Positions 1-8,717 are shown, counted from the first letter of the stretch. The stretch is 64,000 nucleotides of DNA from Eutrophovita brisbanensis (GCA_038147395.1 JAYQTM010000001.1:1054001-1118000); one strand, 5' to 3'. The notes: generated by a model from the sequence alone, not told the origin. Numbers and translations are program-made.

Positions 1-1
1 G

Positions 2-64
2 TCATTGTCCGAGGCAATGCACGAGGCTGCACTCGGTGTTGATGAACGTTATTTGAGTTTGTAA
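2..64 (+). CDS. lpdA: Dihydrolipoyl dehydrogenase (E3), C-terminal end only
   Basis: The window opens inside a coding region whose last 20 residues are readable before a TAA stop. The tail SLSEAMHEAALGVD matches the conserved C-terminal helix of dihydrolipoamide dehydrogenase, the flavoprotein that reoxidises lipoyl groups of 2-oxo acid dehydrogenase complexes. In betaproteobacteria this gene ends the 2-oxoglutarate dehydrogenase operon (odhA-odhB-lpdA) and is commonly followed by zapE, as here. Only the extreme C-terminus is visible, so the call rests on a short motif plus gene order. Confidence 0.72.
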   Translation, partial: SLSEAMHEAALGVDERYLSL

Positions 65-137
65 TTGATGCCCCTTCGCGGTAATCACAAAAAGTCATCG
101 ACGTTTTCTTCTAAAGACTTCTATCGATTAATAGTCC

Positions 138-1220
138 ATGACTATCCCTTTTGCTCAGTTTGTCGATGAGACGGCATCAACGCTTGGATATTCCCTAGAT
201 GCCGCCCAACGGGATGCCGTTGGGCAGCTCTCAAACCTAGCGAGGCAGTTAGGTGATCAGAGCGATGCCGTAGGGTTTATTTCACGGATCTTCCGAAAAA
301 AACTCGCTCCCAGGGGCATGTATATCTGGGGAGGAGTGGGGCGGGGCAAGACGTTTTTGATGGATTTATTTTTCGATCATGTTGTGTTCGAAAAAAAACG
401 CCGCATCCATTTTCATCGATTCATGCAGGAGGTCCATCAACGACTCGCGATTTTGCAGGGTAGAGAGAATCCGTTGGTGATCGTTGGCAGGGAGATCTCT
501 GAGGCGTCAAAACTGCTTTGTTTGGATGAATTTCACGTTTCAGATATTGGTGACGCGATGATCATGCGTAACTTGCTTGAGTCGTTAATCGATCATGGTG
601 TCACGATTATCACGACTGCCAATTGGGTTCCAGATCGATTGTACGAACATGGGTTACAGCGTGCACAGTTTCTTCCAACGATTGATTTGATTAAAACTAA
701 ACTTGATGTGTTGAATCTTGATGCTGGTAAGGATTATCGCTTGGCGTCACTTGAACGGTCTGGCGTGTTCTATGTTGGTCAATCTGAAGAGACGCGCGAA
801 AAAATGGAAACGCTCTTTTCGTCAATATCTCCCGTCTCGAGTAAGTCAAGCAGTATGGTGATTAACAATCGAAATGTTGGCTACCAAAAGCTTTCGGAAA
901 GTGTGATTTGGTTTGAATTCGCGAGTATTTGTGATGGGCCCAGGGGTAAAGATGACTACATCAGTTTATCCAAGGAGTTTCATACGGTGTTTATCAGTGA
1001 TGTCCCCTTATTTGATGCTCAAAACGATAATGCGCGCCGACGTTTTACGTGGCTCGTCGATGAGTTCTATGACCGCCGTGTAAAATTGATCTTATCGTCA
1101 CCCTGTGATCTCGAAGATATGTTTTGTGGGGCGCTCGGTGGTCCAGAGAGAGATCGAACAGAGTCGAGGTTGATTGAGATGCAAACGAAACGTTACTTAG
1201 GGGAGCCCCATTCGCCATAA
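138..1220 (+). CDS. zapE: Cell division protein ZapE (AFG1-like ATPase)
   Basis: This is an AAA+ type P-loop ATPase of the AFG1/ZapE family; ZapE associates with the FtsZ ring in gammaproteobacteria. The Walker A motif GGVGRGKT lies at residues 65-72 (K71), and the Walker B region is LLCLDEFHVSDIGDA. The following ITTANWVPDRLYEHGLQR segment is a family signature in the sensor region. At 360 residues it has the normal family length. It lies 73 bp after lpdA, the usual betaproteobacterial arrangement. No clear Shine-Dalgarno precedes the ATG, but homology begins close to it. A hairpin with a T-run follows the stop, so the lpdA-zapE transcript probably ends there. Confidence 0.93.
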   Translation: MTIPFAQFVDETASTLGYSLDAAQRDAVGQLSNLARQLGDQSDAVGFISRIFRKKLAPRGMYIWGGVGRGKTFLMDLFFDHVVFEKKRRIHFHRFMQEVHQRLAILQGRENPLVIVGREISEASKLLCLDEFHVSDIGDAMIMRNLLESLIDHGVTIITTANWVPDRLYEHGLQRAQFLPTIDLIKTKLDVLNLDAGKDYRLASLERSGVFYVGQSEETREKMETLFSSISPVSSKSSSMVINNRNVGYQKLSESVIWFEFASICDGPRGKDDYISLSKEFHTVFISDVPLFDAQNDNARRRFTWLVDEFYDRRVKLILSSPCDLEDMFCGALGGPERDRTESRLIEMQTKRYLGEPHSP

Positions 1221-1227
1221 TCCTTTG

Positions 1228-1250
1228 CTGCCAATATCATTGCAGTTTTT
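1228..1250 (+). terminator. Probable Rho-independent terminator after zapE
   Basis: CTGC-(C)-AAT pairs with ATT-GCAG around a three-base loop, with one bulged C, and is followed at once by five T residues. It starts 7 bases after the zapE stop. The stem is modest, so confidence is moderate. Confidence 0.5.
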
Positions 1251-1322
1251 GTCACGGTTACGTGTATGAGAGATCGGTCGGTTACAGTGCGGTCAGTTGT
1301 TCGGTTTTTACAGGAGAGTTAA

Positions 1323-2315
1323 ATGGAAAAGTTTAAAGCGTTATTGATTGAGGACGTTGATGGGAAGGTTACGAGTGGATTCAAGGACCTCACAGTAGAT
1401 GAACTGGATCCGGGCGAGGTGCTTATAAAAACAGCATATTCTTCGGTGAATTTTAAAGATGCACTCGCGGCGACAGGTGCGGGAAAAATCATCCGACGCT
1501 TTCCATGTGTCGGTGGGATTGATCTTTCTGGAACGGTGGTTGAATCGAAGTCATCGAGATTCAAGGTGGGTCAGGAAGTGATCGCAACCAGTTACGATAT
1601 CGGTGTGGCGCATCATGGTGGTTATTCTGAATACTGTCGTATCCCAGAAGGATGGGTCGTCGCTATGCCAGAAGGGCTCGATCTATTCGGTGCGATGGCG
1701 CTTGGTACAGCCGGGTTTACTGCTGGTTTAGCCGTTGAGCGGATGGAGCATAACGGGTTGACGCCAAGCAGTGGTCCGGTCGTGGTTAATGGAGCGACAG
1801 GTGGGGTAGGTGGTATCGCCGTTGATATTCTGTCGGGTTTGGGATATTCCGTCACTGCAGTGACCGGCAAATCAGATCAAGACTCGTACCTTAAAGATAT
1901 TGGAGCATCCGATGTGATCCACAGAGACACTCTGGATCTCGAAAAAATTAAACCGCTCGCTCGAGAAACTTGGGCAGGCGCTGTTGATAATCTTGGCGGG
2001 GATATGTTGGCTTGGATGGCCAGTAGCGTAAAAGTGGGTGGGGCGATTGCCTCGATTGGTCTAGCGTCGAGCTTTAAGCTCAACACCACTGTGATGCCAT
2101 TCATTCTGCGTGGAGTAAGCTTGCTCGGGATCGACTCGGTAAATGCTGAGATGACAATCAGGCAGCGAGTCTGGGAGCGTTTAGCCTCAGATATGAAGCC
2201 GCAACACATCAATCAGATTGTGTCTCAGATTGAATTCGACGAATTGCCGACCGTATTTGCCAAGGTCATGAAATCGGAAATGAAGGGACGCGCGGTCGTT
2301 AAAATTGGTTCTTGA
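1323..2315 (+). CDS. acuI: Acrylyl-CoA reductase (NADPH), AcuI/YhdH family
   Basis: This is a 330-residue medium-chain dehydrogenase/reductase of the zinc-independent YhdH/AcuI quinone-oxidoreductase branch. Visible marks are the N-terminal GroES-like part with SSVNFKDALAATG, the FPCVGGIDLSGTV segment and the nucleotide-binding GATGGVGGIAVDIL motif near the middle. Family members reduce acrylyl-CoA to propionyl-CoA with NADPH and protect against acrylate. The start is supported by AGGAG a few bases upstream. A propionyl-CoA ligase gene starts 27 bp after the stop, which fits a role in feeding acrylate or 3-hydroxypropionate carbon into propionyl-CoA. The family is clear; the physiological substrate is inferred. 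Confidence 0.85.
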   Translation: MEKFKALLIEDVDGKVTSGFKDLTVDELDPGEVLIKTAYSSVNFKDALAATGAGKIIRRFPCVGGIDLSGTVVESKSSRFKVGQEVIATSYDIGVAHHGGYSEYCRIPEGWVVAMPEGLDLFGAMALGTAGFTAGLAVERMEHNGLTPSSGPVVVNGATGGVGGIAVDILSGLGYSVTAVTGKSDQDSYLKDIGASDVIHRDTLDLEKIKPLARETWAGAVDNLGGDMLAWMASSVKVGGAIASIGLASSFKLNTTVMPFILRGVSLLGIDSVNAEMTIRQRVWERLASDMKPQHINQIVSQIEFDELPTVFAKVMKSEMKGRAVVKIGS

Positions 2316-2342
2316 GGACCGTTGATATTTGTTGGGGGGCAG

Positions 2343-4241
2343 ATGACACAGAAAATTAAAGACTTTCACGCGCGATCGATCAGCGATCGAGATAATTTTT
2401 GGGCGAATGAAGCGAAGCTCATCGATTGGGATAAGCCGTTCGAGCAGGTACTCGATTTTTCGAATCCGCCCTTTGCAAAATGGTTTGTGAACGGTAAAAC
2501 AAACCTTTGCCATAACGCGATTGACCGTCATCTCGGTGATCGGGCCAATCAAGATGCGATTGTTTATGTGTCGACTGAGACAAACGAAGAGAGAAAGATC
2601 TCTTATCGTGAGCTTAGTGAAGAGGTAAATAAATTTTCAGCGGTATTGAAACAGCACGGTGTCATTAAAGGTGACCGCGTGCTCATCTACATGCCCATGA
2701 TTCCAGAGGCAGTCTTTGCGATGCTCGCGTGCACTCGAATCGGTGCCGTGCATTCGGTCGTTTTTGGGGGGTTCGCATCTTCGAGCCTTGCGCAACGAAT
2801 CGATGATTGTTCTCCGAAGCTTATGGTGACGTCCGACGCCGGTATGCGTGGAGGAAGAGTGATTCCATACAAAGGGCTAGTTGATGAGGCGATGTCGCTC
2901 GCGAAACGTCCTCCCGAGCATGTGGTTCTGGTTAATCGAGGCCTTGTCGAGGATATCTCATGGACAGAAGGGCGCGATGTTGATTATGCGACAGCAAGAA
3001 GCGCTGTGGGTCAGGTTTCAGTAGACGTTGAGTGGTTGGAGAGTAACGAGCCCAGTTATATTTTGTATACGTCTGGCACGACAGGGAAGCCTAAGGGAAT
3101 TCAGCGCGATACTGGTGGTTACGCGGTTGCCCTAGCATCTTCGATGAAGTACATCTATTCGGGGAATCCGGGCGATACGATTTTCACCACATCCGATATT
3201 GGTTGGGTTGTTGGGCATTCCTACATTGTGTACGCCCCATTAATCTGTGGCATGACGACGATACTCTACGAGGGGCTGCCTATCACTCCTGACCCAGGTA
3301 TCTGGTGGGATCTCGTTGAGCGTTTCAACGTCAACGTCATGTTTTCCTCACCTACAGCTGTGCGAGTCTTAAAAAAGCAGGATAAAAAATACATCGAGAC
3401 GCATGATCTATCGACGTTGAGGCATTTATTTCTAGCGGGAGAACCACTGGATGAGCCAACACACACATGGATATCCGAGGCAATAGGAAAGCCTGTTTAT
3501 GATCATTTTTGGCAAACTGAGACCGGGTGGCCGGTCCTAACAGCAATGCCGGGTGTTGAGGAAACGACGATAAAATTTGGTAGTCCAGCATTTCCAGCTT
3601 ACGGCTATGACTTAAAAGTTTTGCGTGAAACAGATGCATCAGAAGCGGATGCGGATGAAAAAGGTCTGGTTTCGGTTGTTCCGCCACTGCCGCCTGGGTG
3701 TATGAGCACGGTGTGGGGAGACGATGAACGGTTTGTGAAGACCTATTTCTCCACGTTTGAATCTAAATTGGTGTACTCGACCTTTGATTGGGGCATACGT
3801 GATGCCGATGGATATCATTACATCCTCGGGCGAACTGACGACGTGATTAATGTTGCGGGCCATCGTCTCGGTACCCGAGAAATCGAAGAGGCTGTGCAAA
3901 GTCATTCAAATGTCGCCGAGGTTGCGGTGGTCGGTGTCAACGATGCTGTGAAAGGGCAAATGCCTCTTGCTTTTGTTGTGCCTAAAACTTCTGAGAAGAT
4001 CGACGATGAGGCTGGTCGAGAGAGTCAGAAAAAAGAAATCATGAAACAAGTGGACCAGTTGCTTGGAGCGATTGCGCGACCAAGAGACGTATATTTTGTA
4101 ACCATGCTCCCGAAAACGCGCTCCGGTAAATTGCTGAGGAGAAGCATTCAGGCGATTGCTGAGGGTAAAGATCCTGGCGATCTAACAACCCTTGAGGATG
4201 CCACCGCCATCGATCAAATTGTTCAGGCGGTTCGCTCATAA
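2343..4241 (+). CDS. prpE: Propionate--CoA ligase
   Basis: This is a 632-residue adenylate-forming acyl-CoA synthetase, close in length and pattern to PrpE. The AMP-binding core includes LYTSGTTGKPKGIQRDTGGY, and later TETGW and GRTDDVINVAGHRLG. The C-terminal PKTRSGKLLRR carries the lysine that is acetylated in this family. PrpE activates propionate through propionyl-AMP. The frame is open from a TTG at 2322, but ATG 2343 is preceded by a GGGGGG Shine-Dalgarno and matches the usual MTQK-like start, so I prefer it. It is probably co-transcribed with the acrylyl-CoA reductase upstream. Substrate preference (propionate, acrylate or 3-hydroxypropionate) cannot be read from sequence alone. Confidence 0.88.
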   Translation: MTQKIKDFHARSISDRDNFWANEAKLIDWDKPFEQVLDFSNPPFAKWFVNGKTNLCHNAIDRHLGDRANQDAIVYVSTETNEERKISYRELSEEVNKFSAVLKQHGVIKGDRVLIYMPMIPEAVFAMLACTRIGAVHSVVFGGFASSSLAQRIDDCSPKLMVTSDAGMRGGRVIPYKGLVDEAMSLAKRPPEHVVLVNRGLVEDISWTEGRDVDYATARSAVGQVSVDVEWLESNEPSYILYTSGTTGKPKGIQRDTGGYAVALASSMKYIYSGNPGDTIFTTSDIGWVVGHSYIVYAPLICGMTTILYEGLPITPDPGIWWDLVERFNVNVMFSSPTAVRVLKKQDKKYIETHDLSTLRHLFLAGEPLDEPTHTWISEAIGKPVYDHFWQTETGWPVLTAMPGVEETTIKFGSPAFPAYGYDLKVLRETDASEADADEKGLVSVVPPLPPGCMSTVWGDDERFVKTYFSTFESKLVYSTFDWGIRDADGYHYILGRTDDVINVAGHRLGTREIEEAVQSHSNVAEVAVVGVNDAVKGQMPLAFVVPKTSEKIDDEAGRESQKKEIMKQVDQLLGAIARPRDVYFVTMLPKTRSGKLLRRSIQAIAEGKDPGDLTTLEDATAIDQIVQAVRS

Positions 4242-4252
4242 CTTTTTTGGAA

Positions 4253-4603
4253 ATGAGCAATTTGACTAGATTTGCATTTTGGGTCAACGGGGTTGCGTTG
4301 GCCTTCTATGTGTTTTTTCTACTCGGTATTCTTTATTTAGATTTTGCGGTTTTCCCGAGGTGGGAAGTTTTGTCGCAGCCACCTGAAGTGGTTGTCGATG
4401 CAATACGGACTTCAACAGACACGAGTGGCCTGAAGGAGTTGGCGTTATTGCTCCACGAGCACCTATCGAATCAAACGGCGACGATCAATCAAATGATCGA
4501 TGCTGCCATCTTTGGAATTAGAGCTCATTTTTTTGTTGCGACGGGTCTGTTTATTTTTAATGTGGTCATTTTTTTAAAGCTTAGAAAAAAAACAACGAAC
4601 TAA
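4253..4603 (+). CDS. Small membrane protein of unknown function
   Basis: I do not recognise this 116-residue protein. It has two predicted membrane helices, near residues 9-30 and 90-108, separated by a polar, mostly soluble segment containing acidic and histidine residues (LLHEHLS), and ends in a basic tail (LRKKTTN). ATG 4253 is preferred over the in-frame TTG at 4247. It begins 11 bp after prpE and ends 7 bp before the M23 peptidase gene, so it probably shares a transcript with one or both. It could be an accessory membrane subunit, but nothing in the sequence shows a function. Confidence 0.55.
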   Translation: MSNLTRFAFWVNGVALAFYVFFLLGILYLDFAVFPRWEVLSQPPEVVVDAIRTSTDTSGLKELALLLHEHLSNQTATINQMIDAAIFGIRAHFFVATGLFIFNVVIFLKLRKKTTN

Positions 4604-4610
4604 AACACGC

Positions 4611-5436
4611 ATGGATAAGCTTTGTCTCCGTCTGTTTGTTTTTATTACACTCGGCTTCGCAGCGAGCTTGGTTGGTGCAGTGCCGTTACCGATTGAGCGA
4701 GTCACTCCTGGCGGTATTGCGATCATCGACTTGGGTAACAACCTAGATCCGCCTGAAGTGTTTTTGTCCGATTCGCGAGTCGCTGTCACTAAGCGGGGGG
4801 AGACGTGGGTCGCCGTTGTGGGTGTGTCGTTAAGTGCTGTAGTAGGAGAGTCTATTACTCTTCGTGTGATTGAGAATGGAGTGTCTCGATCGGTTCAGAC
4901 TTCTGTTGTTCAGCCTCACGATTACGGGGAAGAGCGTTTAACGGTTTCTTCTTCTCATGTCTCCTTATCAGAAAAAAATCTGAATCGACACCTAAGTGAG
5001 AAGAAACGTATTGCTACTCTCAAGAATACTTATTCGGATTTACGTCCTGACTCATTCAAGTTACAACGTCCAGTTGACGGCAACGATATCGCCCACATTT
5101 GGTTTTAAGAGAGTATTCAATGGAGAGCCTAGGGCGCCACACCGAGGAATGGATATCGCAGCACCCGAGGGCGCAGAAGTTTTCTCCTCAGGAGAGGGGG
5201 TTGTCATTGATGCGTCTGATTACTTTTTTTCTGGGAATATGGTGACGATTGATCACGGCCATGGTTTATTGACGTTATACGCTCACTTGAGTCGCATTGA
5301 CGTTTCCGTAGGAGATGTCGTTACAAACGCGACTCGGATAGGACTCGTGGGAACAACCGGCCGGGTCACCGGCCCGCATTTACATTTTGGTGTGATACTA
5401 AATGGTGAGGTGGTTAATCCAGCGTTATTCTTTTGA
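4611..5436 (+). CDS. M23 (LytM-type) peptidase, exported; frameshifted as read
   Basis: An N-terminal signal peptide (FITLGFAASLVGAV) leads a beta-rich domain of about 140 residues and a C-terminal M23 domain. The M23 zinc motifs are HRGMD (H-x3-D) and GPHLHFG (H-x-H). The reading frame breaks near 5084-5086: frame one reads PVDGN then terminates at 5108, while the next frame continues ISPTFGFKRVFNGEPR, exactly the expected continuation. Skipping one base restores a single protein of about 274 residues. Family members cut peptidoglycan cross-links or activate amidases in the periplasm. The downstream ORF has an internal ATG but lacks a signal peptide, so I treat both parts as one gene. A sequencing indel is the simplest cause. 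Confidence 0.8.
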
Positions 5437-5438
5437 TG

Positions 5439-6947
5439 TTAATCCTTTGCTGTTCGGTAAAACCAGGCAAGCGGTAACGCGGCAATGGCAAGCCAAGTGA
5501 ACGCATCGAATGCATTTAAATAACCACCCATGAGCGCTTGATGGTGAATCTCTTTAGAAATTCTCGATAAGGACTCCAAGGATTGGGTGCCCCACTGATG
5601 AACTAAAGATGGGTCAGTTAGAGCCAGATTCATTGGCGTCACAACTTCATTCAGGCTGGAGTAATTGGCAGCGGTTGTTCTGAGAAGGATCAGGATGCTG
5701 ATCGATATAAAAAGACTGCTGCCGAAATTTCTCATCAAGTTAAACAGTGCGGCTCCAGATACGACAAGACGGCTTGGTAGCGTTGCAAATGCCAATACCG
5801 TCATGGGTGTATAAGCGAGACCAAAGCCAAAACCTTGCACGAAATTGGTCCACATGACATCGAATTCGGTCATGTTGATATTAAGTCGAGACATAGCCCA
5901 TCCGGCCCAAACTTGCAAAAAAATCCCCGTGGTTAGAGCCAGTTTTGCGTGAATTTTAGTGAATTGGACAACAATCAGGAAGCTCGCAAAATTTCCTAAT
6001 CCTCGAGCAGAGAGCAGCAGCCCAGCGGTTGCGTCGGGGTACCCGCGTAAATCTTGTAAGAGCGTTGGGAATAGAGCTATGGGTGTGTAACTCAAAGCAC
6101 CCATGATCAGCATGGTGAGAAGGCCGAGCGCGAAATTCCAATTTGTAAATATCGAACGTTCGTAAAAAGGTGTTTTAGAAAACACGGTGCTAGCGACAAA
6201 TACGAGCGTCGCAACAAGACAGATGATGAGTTCACTTGTGATCTCGAAGGATTCAAACCAGTCCAGTCGATGTCCTCTATCCAAAAGTAATTGCACTGAT
6301 ATCATCGCAACCGCAAGACTGATAAATCCAGTCCAACCAAGTTTTCCAGCAGTCCCTTTTTGTTGGTCGCCGAGTGCGAAAATTGAAACAATAATCGCTA
6401 AAAGACTGACAGGTGCGAGAAACAAGAATGTCCATCGCCATCCAAGCGCCTCACCCACAACGCCACCCAAGATTGGCCCAAGCACTGGACCCATCACGCC
6501 TCCAATGCCCCACAGCATGAGGACTAAAGCATGCATGCGCTTTGGGAATGTGGCGAGTAACATGCCTTGCCCAAGAGGGGTTAGAGGAGCGCCAAAGAGC
6601 CCCTGCGCTGTTCTCGCTAATAGTAGGACCTCTAGGTTGCCTGCGAGGCCACAGACGACTGAGGCGATTGTAAAGCCGGTTAGTGTGCCAATCATGAGTC
6701 GGCGCCAACCGAGGCGACCTGCCAACCATCCTGTGATGGGTGTGCCAACGGCGGCACCGATTAAAAAGAGGGTCACCGTCCATGCCGCTTGGTCTTGATT
6801 AACAGACAGCGCACCTCGGATGTGGGGCAACACGATGGTTGATGCGGTGATGGCCATACCAAAAGTTAAGGTGACGATTTGAACGACGAGCAGGACCAGC
6901 CAGCGTCTGGCTGGAACGACTTCATGTTGATCTGCTAGGGATGCCAT
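5439..6947 (-). CDS. MFS multidrug efflux transporter, DHA2 (EmrB/QacA) family
   Basis: This is a hydrophobic protein of about 502 residues with roughly 14 predicted membrane helices. The major facilitator motif A region is GTPITGWLAGRLGWRRL, and motif C is GGVMGPVLGPILGG, the antiporter signature; both fit proton-drug antiporters of the DHA2 type. The frame is open further upstream to a TTG at 7049, but homology and hydrophobicity begin after the ATG at 6947. Its stop lies 2 bp from that of the convergent M23 gene. No membrane-fusion partner (EmrA-like) is adjacent, so it may work alone or with a partner elsewhere. The substrate is unknown. Confidence 0.85.
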   Translation of the reverse strand: MASLADQHEVVPARRWLVLLVVQIVTLTFGMAITASTIVLPHIRGALSVNQDQAAWTVTLFLIGAAVGTPITGWLAGRLGWRRLMIGTLTGFTIASVVCGLAGNLEVLLLARTAQGLFGAPLTPLGQGMLLATFPKRMHALVLMLWGIGGVMGPVLGPILGGVVGEALGWRWTFLFLAPVSLLAIIVSIFALGDQQKGTAGKLGWTGFISLAVAMISVQLLLDRGHRLDWFESFEITSELIICLVATLVFVASTVFSKTPFYERSIFTNWNFALGLLTMLIMGALSYTPIALFPTLLQDLRGYPDATAGLLLSARGLGNFASFLIVVQFTKIHAKLALTTGIFLQVWAGWAMSRLNINMTEFDVMWTNFVQGFGFGLAYTPMTVLAFATLPSRLVVSGAALFNLMRNFGSSLFISISILILLRTTAANYSSLNEVVTPMNLALTDPSLVHQWGTQSLESLSRISKEIHHQALMGGYLNAFDAFTWLAIAALPLAWFYRTAKD

Positions 6948-7143
6948 CCTTTGTTCGAATTCTTTTAGGTAAGCGATAAAAGTACAATTTGGGAGTGCTG
7001 AACTATACCAAGGATCGGGTGAAGTCTGGGTGTTTGCCTTGGATGACAAATGCCGTCATGAGTATGGACTTTGAGATGATGATCGTGCTGGAGTTAGGCT
7101 TGTTTTTCAGTCTATTTTCGGGGGTATGCCTCACGAAAACGTG

Positions 7144-7149
7144 TATAAT
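7144..7149 (+). promoter_or_regulatory. Extended -10 promoter of the rpsF operon
   Basis: A perfect TATAAT is preceded by TG (TGTATAAT), an extended -10 element. No good -35 box stands 17 bases upstream, which extended -10 promoters tolerate. Transcription would start near 7156, leaving a leader of about 77 bases before rpsF. Confidence 0.6.
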
Positions 7150-7160
7150 TCGACTCCCTT

Positions 7161-7189
7161 GCTCCACTAGGTACCGCAATCTAGGGGGC
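7161..7189 (+). promoter_or_regulatory. Leader hairpin of rpsF mRNA, candidate S6:S18 binding site
   Basis: GCTCC-A-CTAG pairs with CTAG-GGGGC around a ten-base loop GTACCGCAAT, with one bulged A. It lies right at the 5' end of the predicted transcript. Autoregulatory leaders that bind the S6:S18 complex are known upstream of rpsF and contain a CCG in an unpaired position; the loop here contains ACCGCA. The hairpin is seen; the regulatory role is inferred. Confidence 0.42.
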
Positions 7190-7232
7190 TCAAAGTACGC
7201 GATAGCGCGTGATAACCACAAGGAGATAGTTG

Positions 7233-7631
7233 ATGCGGCATTATGAAATCGTATTCATTGTTCACCCTGATCAGAGTGAACAAGTTCCGGCGATGATCGA
7301 GAAGTACCGTGAGCAGGTGACTGGTGGCGGCGGAATCATCCACCGACTAGAGGACTGGGGTAGACGTCAATTAGCCTATCCAATTCAAAAAATTCACAAA
7401 GCGCATTACGTTCTAATGAACGTCGAGTGTAACCAAGACGTGCTCAAAGAGTTGGAGCTTGGATTTAAATTCAATGACGCTGTTCTTCGCCACCTTACTG
7501 TATCAATGGACAAGGCAATCGCAGAGCCCTCAATTATGATGAAAGAGGAGAAGGCGAAGCAGATCGTTGGTAAGCCTGCAGCCGCTCCTGAGGCGACTGA
7601 GGAAAGTGCCAGCACTGCTGCGGCAGCGTAA
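7233..7631 (+). CDS. rpsF: Small ribosomal subunit protein bS6
   Basis: bS6 of 132 residues, beginning MRHYEIVFIVHPDQSEQ and containing the conserved GRRQLAYPIQK and HYVLMN stretches. It binds bS18 on the 30S platform. The C-terminal tail is alanine- and glutamate-rich (AAAPEATEESAS), a variable feature of the family. ATG 7233 follows AAGGAG at good distance; the in-frame TTG just before it is not needed. It is the first gene of rpsF-priB-rpsR-rplI, which a strong terminator closes at about 8.74 kb. Confidence 0.97.
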   Translation: MRHYEIVFIVHPDQSEQVPAMIEKYREQVTGGGGIIHRLEDWGRRQLAYPIQKIHKAHYVLMNVECNQDVLKELELGFKFNDAVLRHLTVSMDKAIAEPSIMMKEEKAKQIVGKPAAAPEATEESASTAAAA

Positions 7632-7643
7632 GAGACTCGTATT

Positions 7644-7943
7644 TTGGCTCGTAATAGTTTTCAACTTTCAGGGACTATTCGAACAAGAGATGCACTAAGG
7701 TATTCGCCCTCGGGAACTCCCATTATGAATTTCGCTGTAGAGCACCAAAGCGAACAAAGCGAGGGAGATAACAGGAGGCGAATCGTTCTAAATATGGATT
7801 GTGTTGTATTTGGTGAAATGGCGGTTAAATTTGAGAGCGTGGACGTAGGAGAGAAAATTCACTTAAGTGGATTTCTTATGAATAAATCTGCTCGTTCAAA
7901 ATGGCCGGTCATGAATATCCAGGAATTCAACACAGACCAATAA
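7644..7943 (+). CDS. priB: Primosomal replication protein N (PriB)
   Basis: A 99-residue single-OB-fold protein, the size of PriB, beginning with TTG at 7644. Recognisable parts are FQLSGTIRTRDALRYSPSG and the strand GTPIMNFAVEHQSE. PriB binds single-stranded DNA and helps PriA restart stalled forks; it derives from SSB and sits between rpsF and rpsR in beta- and gammaproteobacteria, as here. No strong Shine-Dalgarno is visible before the TTG, so it is probably translated by coupling with rpsF, whose stop is 12 bases upstream. Confidence 0.92.
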   Translation: MARNSFQLSGTIRTRDALRYSPSGTPIMNFAVEHQSEQSEGDNRRRIVLNMDCVVFGEMAVKFESVDVGEKIHLSGFLMNKSARSKWPVMNIQEFNTDQ

Positions 7944-7965
7944 GTTTAAATTCGGAGATAGGATC

Positions 7966-8232
7966 ATGCCTAGACAGTTCAACAAGCGTAACGATAAGCG
8001 ACGACCCAATAGACCGTTATTCAAGCGACGAAAGTTCTGCAAATTTACAGCAGAGAAGATCGATTGGGTTGACTATAAAAATATAGATATTCTCAAAGAT
8101 TTTATTACTGAGAACGGAAAAATCATTCCTGCACGGATTACTGGAACCCGCTCGCGTTTCCAACGACAACTCTCTGTAGCAATCAAGAGAGCTCGTTTTC
8201 TCGCGCTTCTTCCTTTTTCAGATAACCATTGA
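7966..8232 (+). CDS. rpsR: Small ribosomal subunit protein bS18
   Basis: bS18 of 88 residues with the highly conserved core CKFTAEKIDWVDYKNIDIL, then NGKIIPARITGT and the basic C-terminal part RFQRQLSVAIKRARFLAL. It forms a heterodimer with bS6 on the 30S subunit. It lies third in the rpsF operon. The N-terminal extension is basic (KRNDKRRPNR), typical of proteobacterial bS18. The single conserved cysteine near the core is retained. Confidence 0.97.
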   Translation: MPRQFNKRNDKRRPNRPLFKRRKFCKFTAEKIDWVDYKNIDILKDFITENGKIIPARITGTRSRFQRQLSVAIKRARFLALLPFSDNH

Positions 8233-8251
8233 TTGTTAGGAGGCTAGGACC

Positions 8252-8701
8252 ATGGAAGTCATTCTTCTTGAGCAAGTAGTTAACCTAGGCCGACTGGGTG
8301 ATGTTGTGAGCGTTAAGCAGGGGTACGCTCGAAATTTTTTGATTCCTCAAGGTAAGGCGAAGCGAGCAACGAAAGAAAATCTCGCTGAGTTCGAGCAGCG
8401 TCGAGCCGAGTTGGAAGCACAGCAAGCCCAAATTTTGGCTGATGCGCAAGCTAAGCTCGAAAAAGTGAACGGCGTATCAGTCGAGATTATCCAAAAAGCG
8501 GGTGTCGATGGACGTTTGTTTGGATCAGTTACCCATTACGATATTGCTGACGCGTTGAAGGCAAAAGGGCATGAGATCAATAAGAATCAGATTCAAATGC
8601 CAACGGGACCCATCAAGCAAATTGGAGATTCAGAGATTTCTATCTCTCTTCATGCTGATGTAACGGCTACCATCACGGTATCAGTTAAGCCTGACCAGTA
8701 A
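8252..8701 (+). CDS. rplI: Large ribosomal subunit protein bL9
   Basis: bL9 of 149 residues, the family's usual length. The N-terminal domain MEVILLEQVVNLGRLGDVV and GYARNFLIPQGKA are diagnostic, followed by the long connecting helix rich in E, Q and A and a C-terminal domain with DGRLFGSVT. GGAGG precedes the ATG at 8252. It is the last gene of the operon, with a Rho-independent terminator 17 bases after the stop. Confidence 0.98.
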   Translation: MEVILLEQVVNLGRLGDVVSVKQGYARNFLIPQGKAKRATKENLAEFEQRRAELEAQQAQILADAQAKLEKVNGVSVEIIQKAGVDGRLFGSVTHYDIADALKAKGHEINKNQIQMPTGPIKQIGDSEISISLHADVTATITVSVKPDQ

Positions 8702-8717
8702 GGTGAGCGTTACGATA

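Noticed and set aside
4996..5436. Separate 146-residue M23 peptidase gene with its own ATG
   Set aside because: It lacks a signal peptide and starts in a meaningless stretch; the upstream frame supplies signal and N-terminal domain, so one frameshifted gene is more likely.
6187..6798. A 203-codon plus-strand ORF opposite the MFS transporter
   Set aside because: It lies wholly inside a well-supported transporter gene, its product is rich in Pro, Arg and Ser like a shadow frame, and it has no ribosome-binding site or homology.
6989..7246. An 85-codon ORF before rpsF
   Set aside because: It covers the predicted rpsF promoter and leader and overlaps the rpsF start; it has no features of a real protein.
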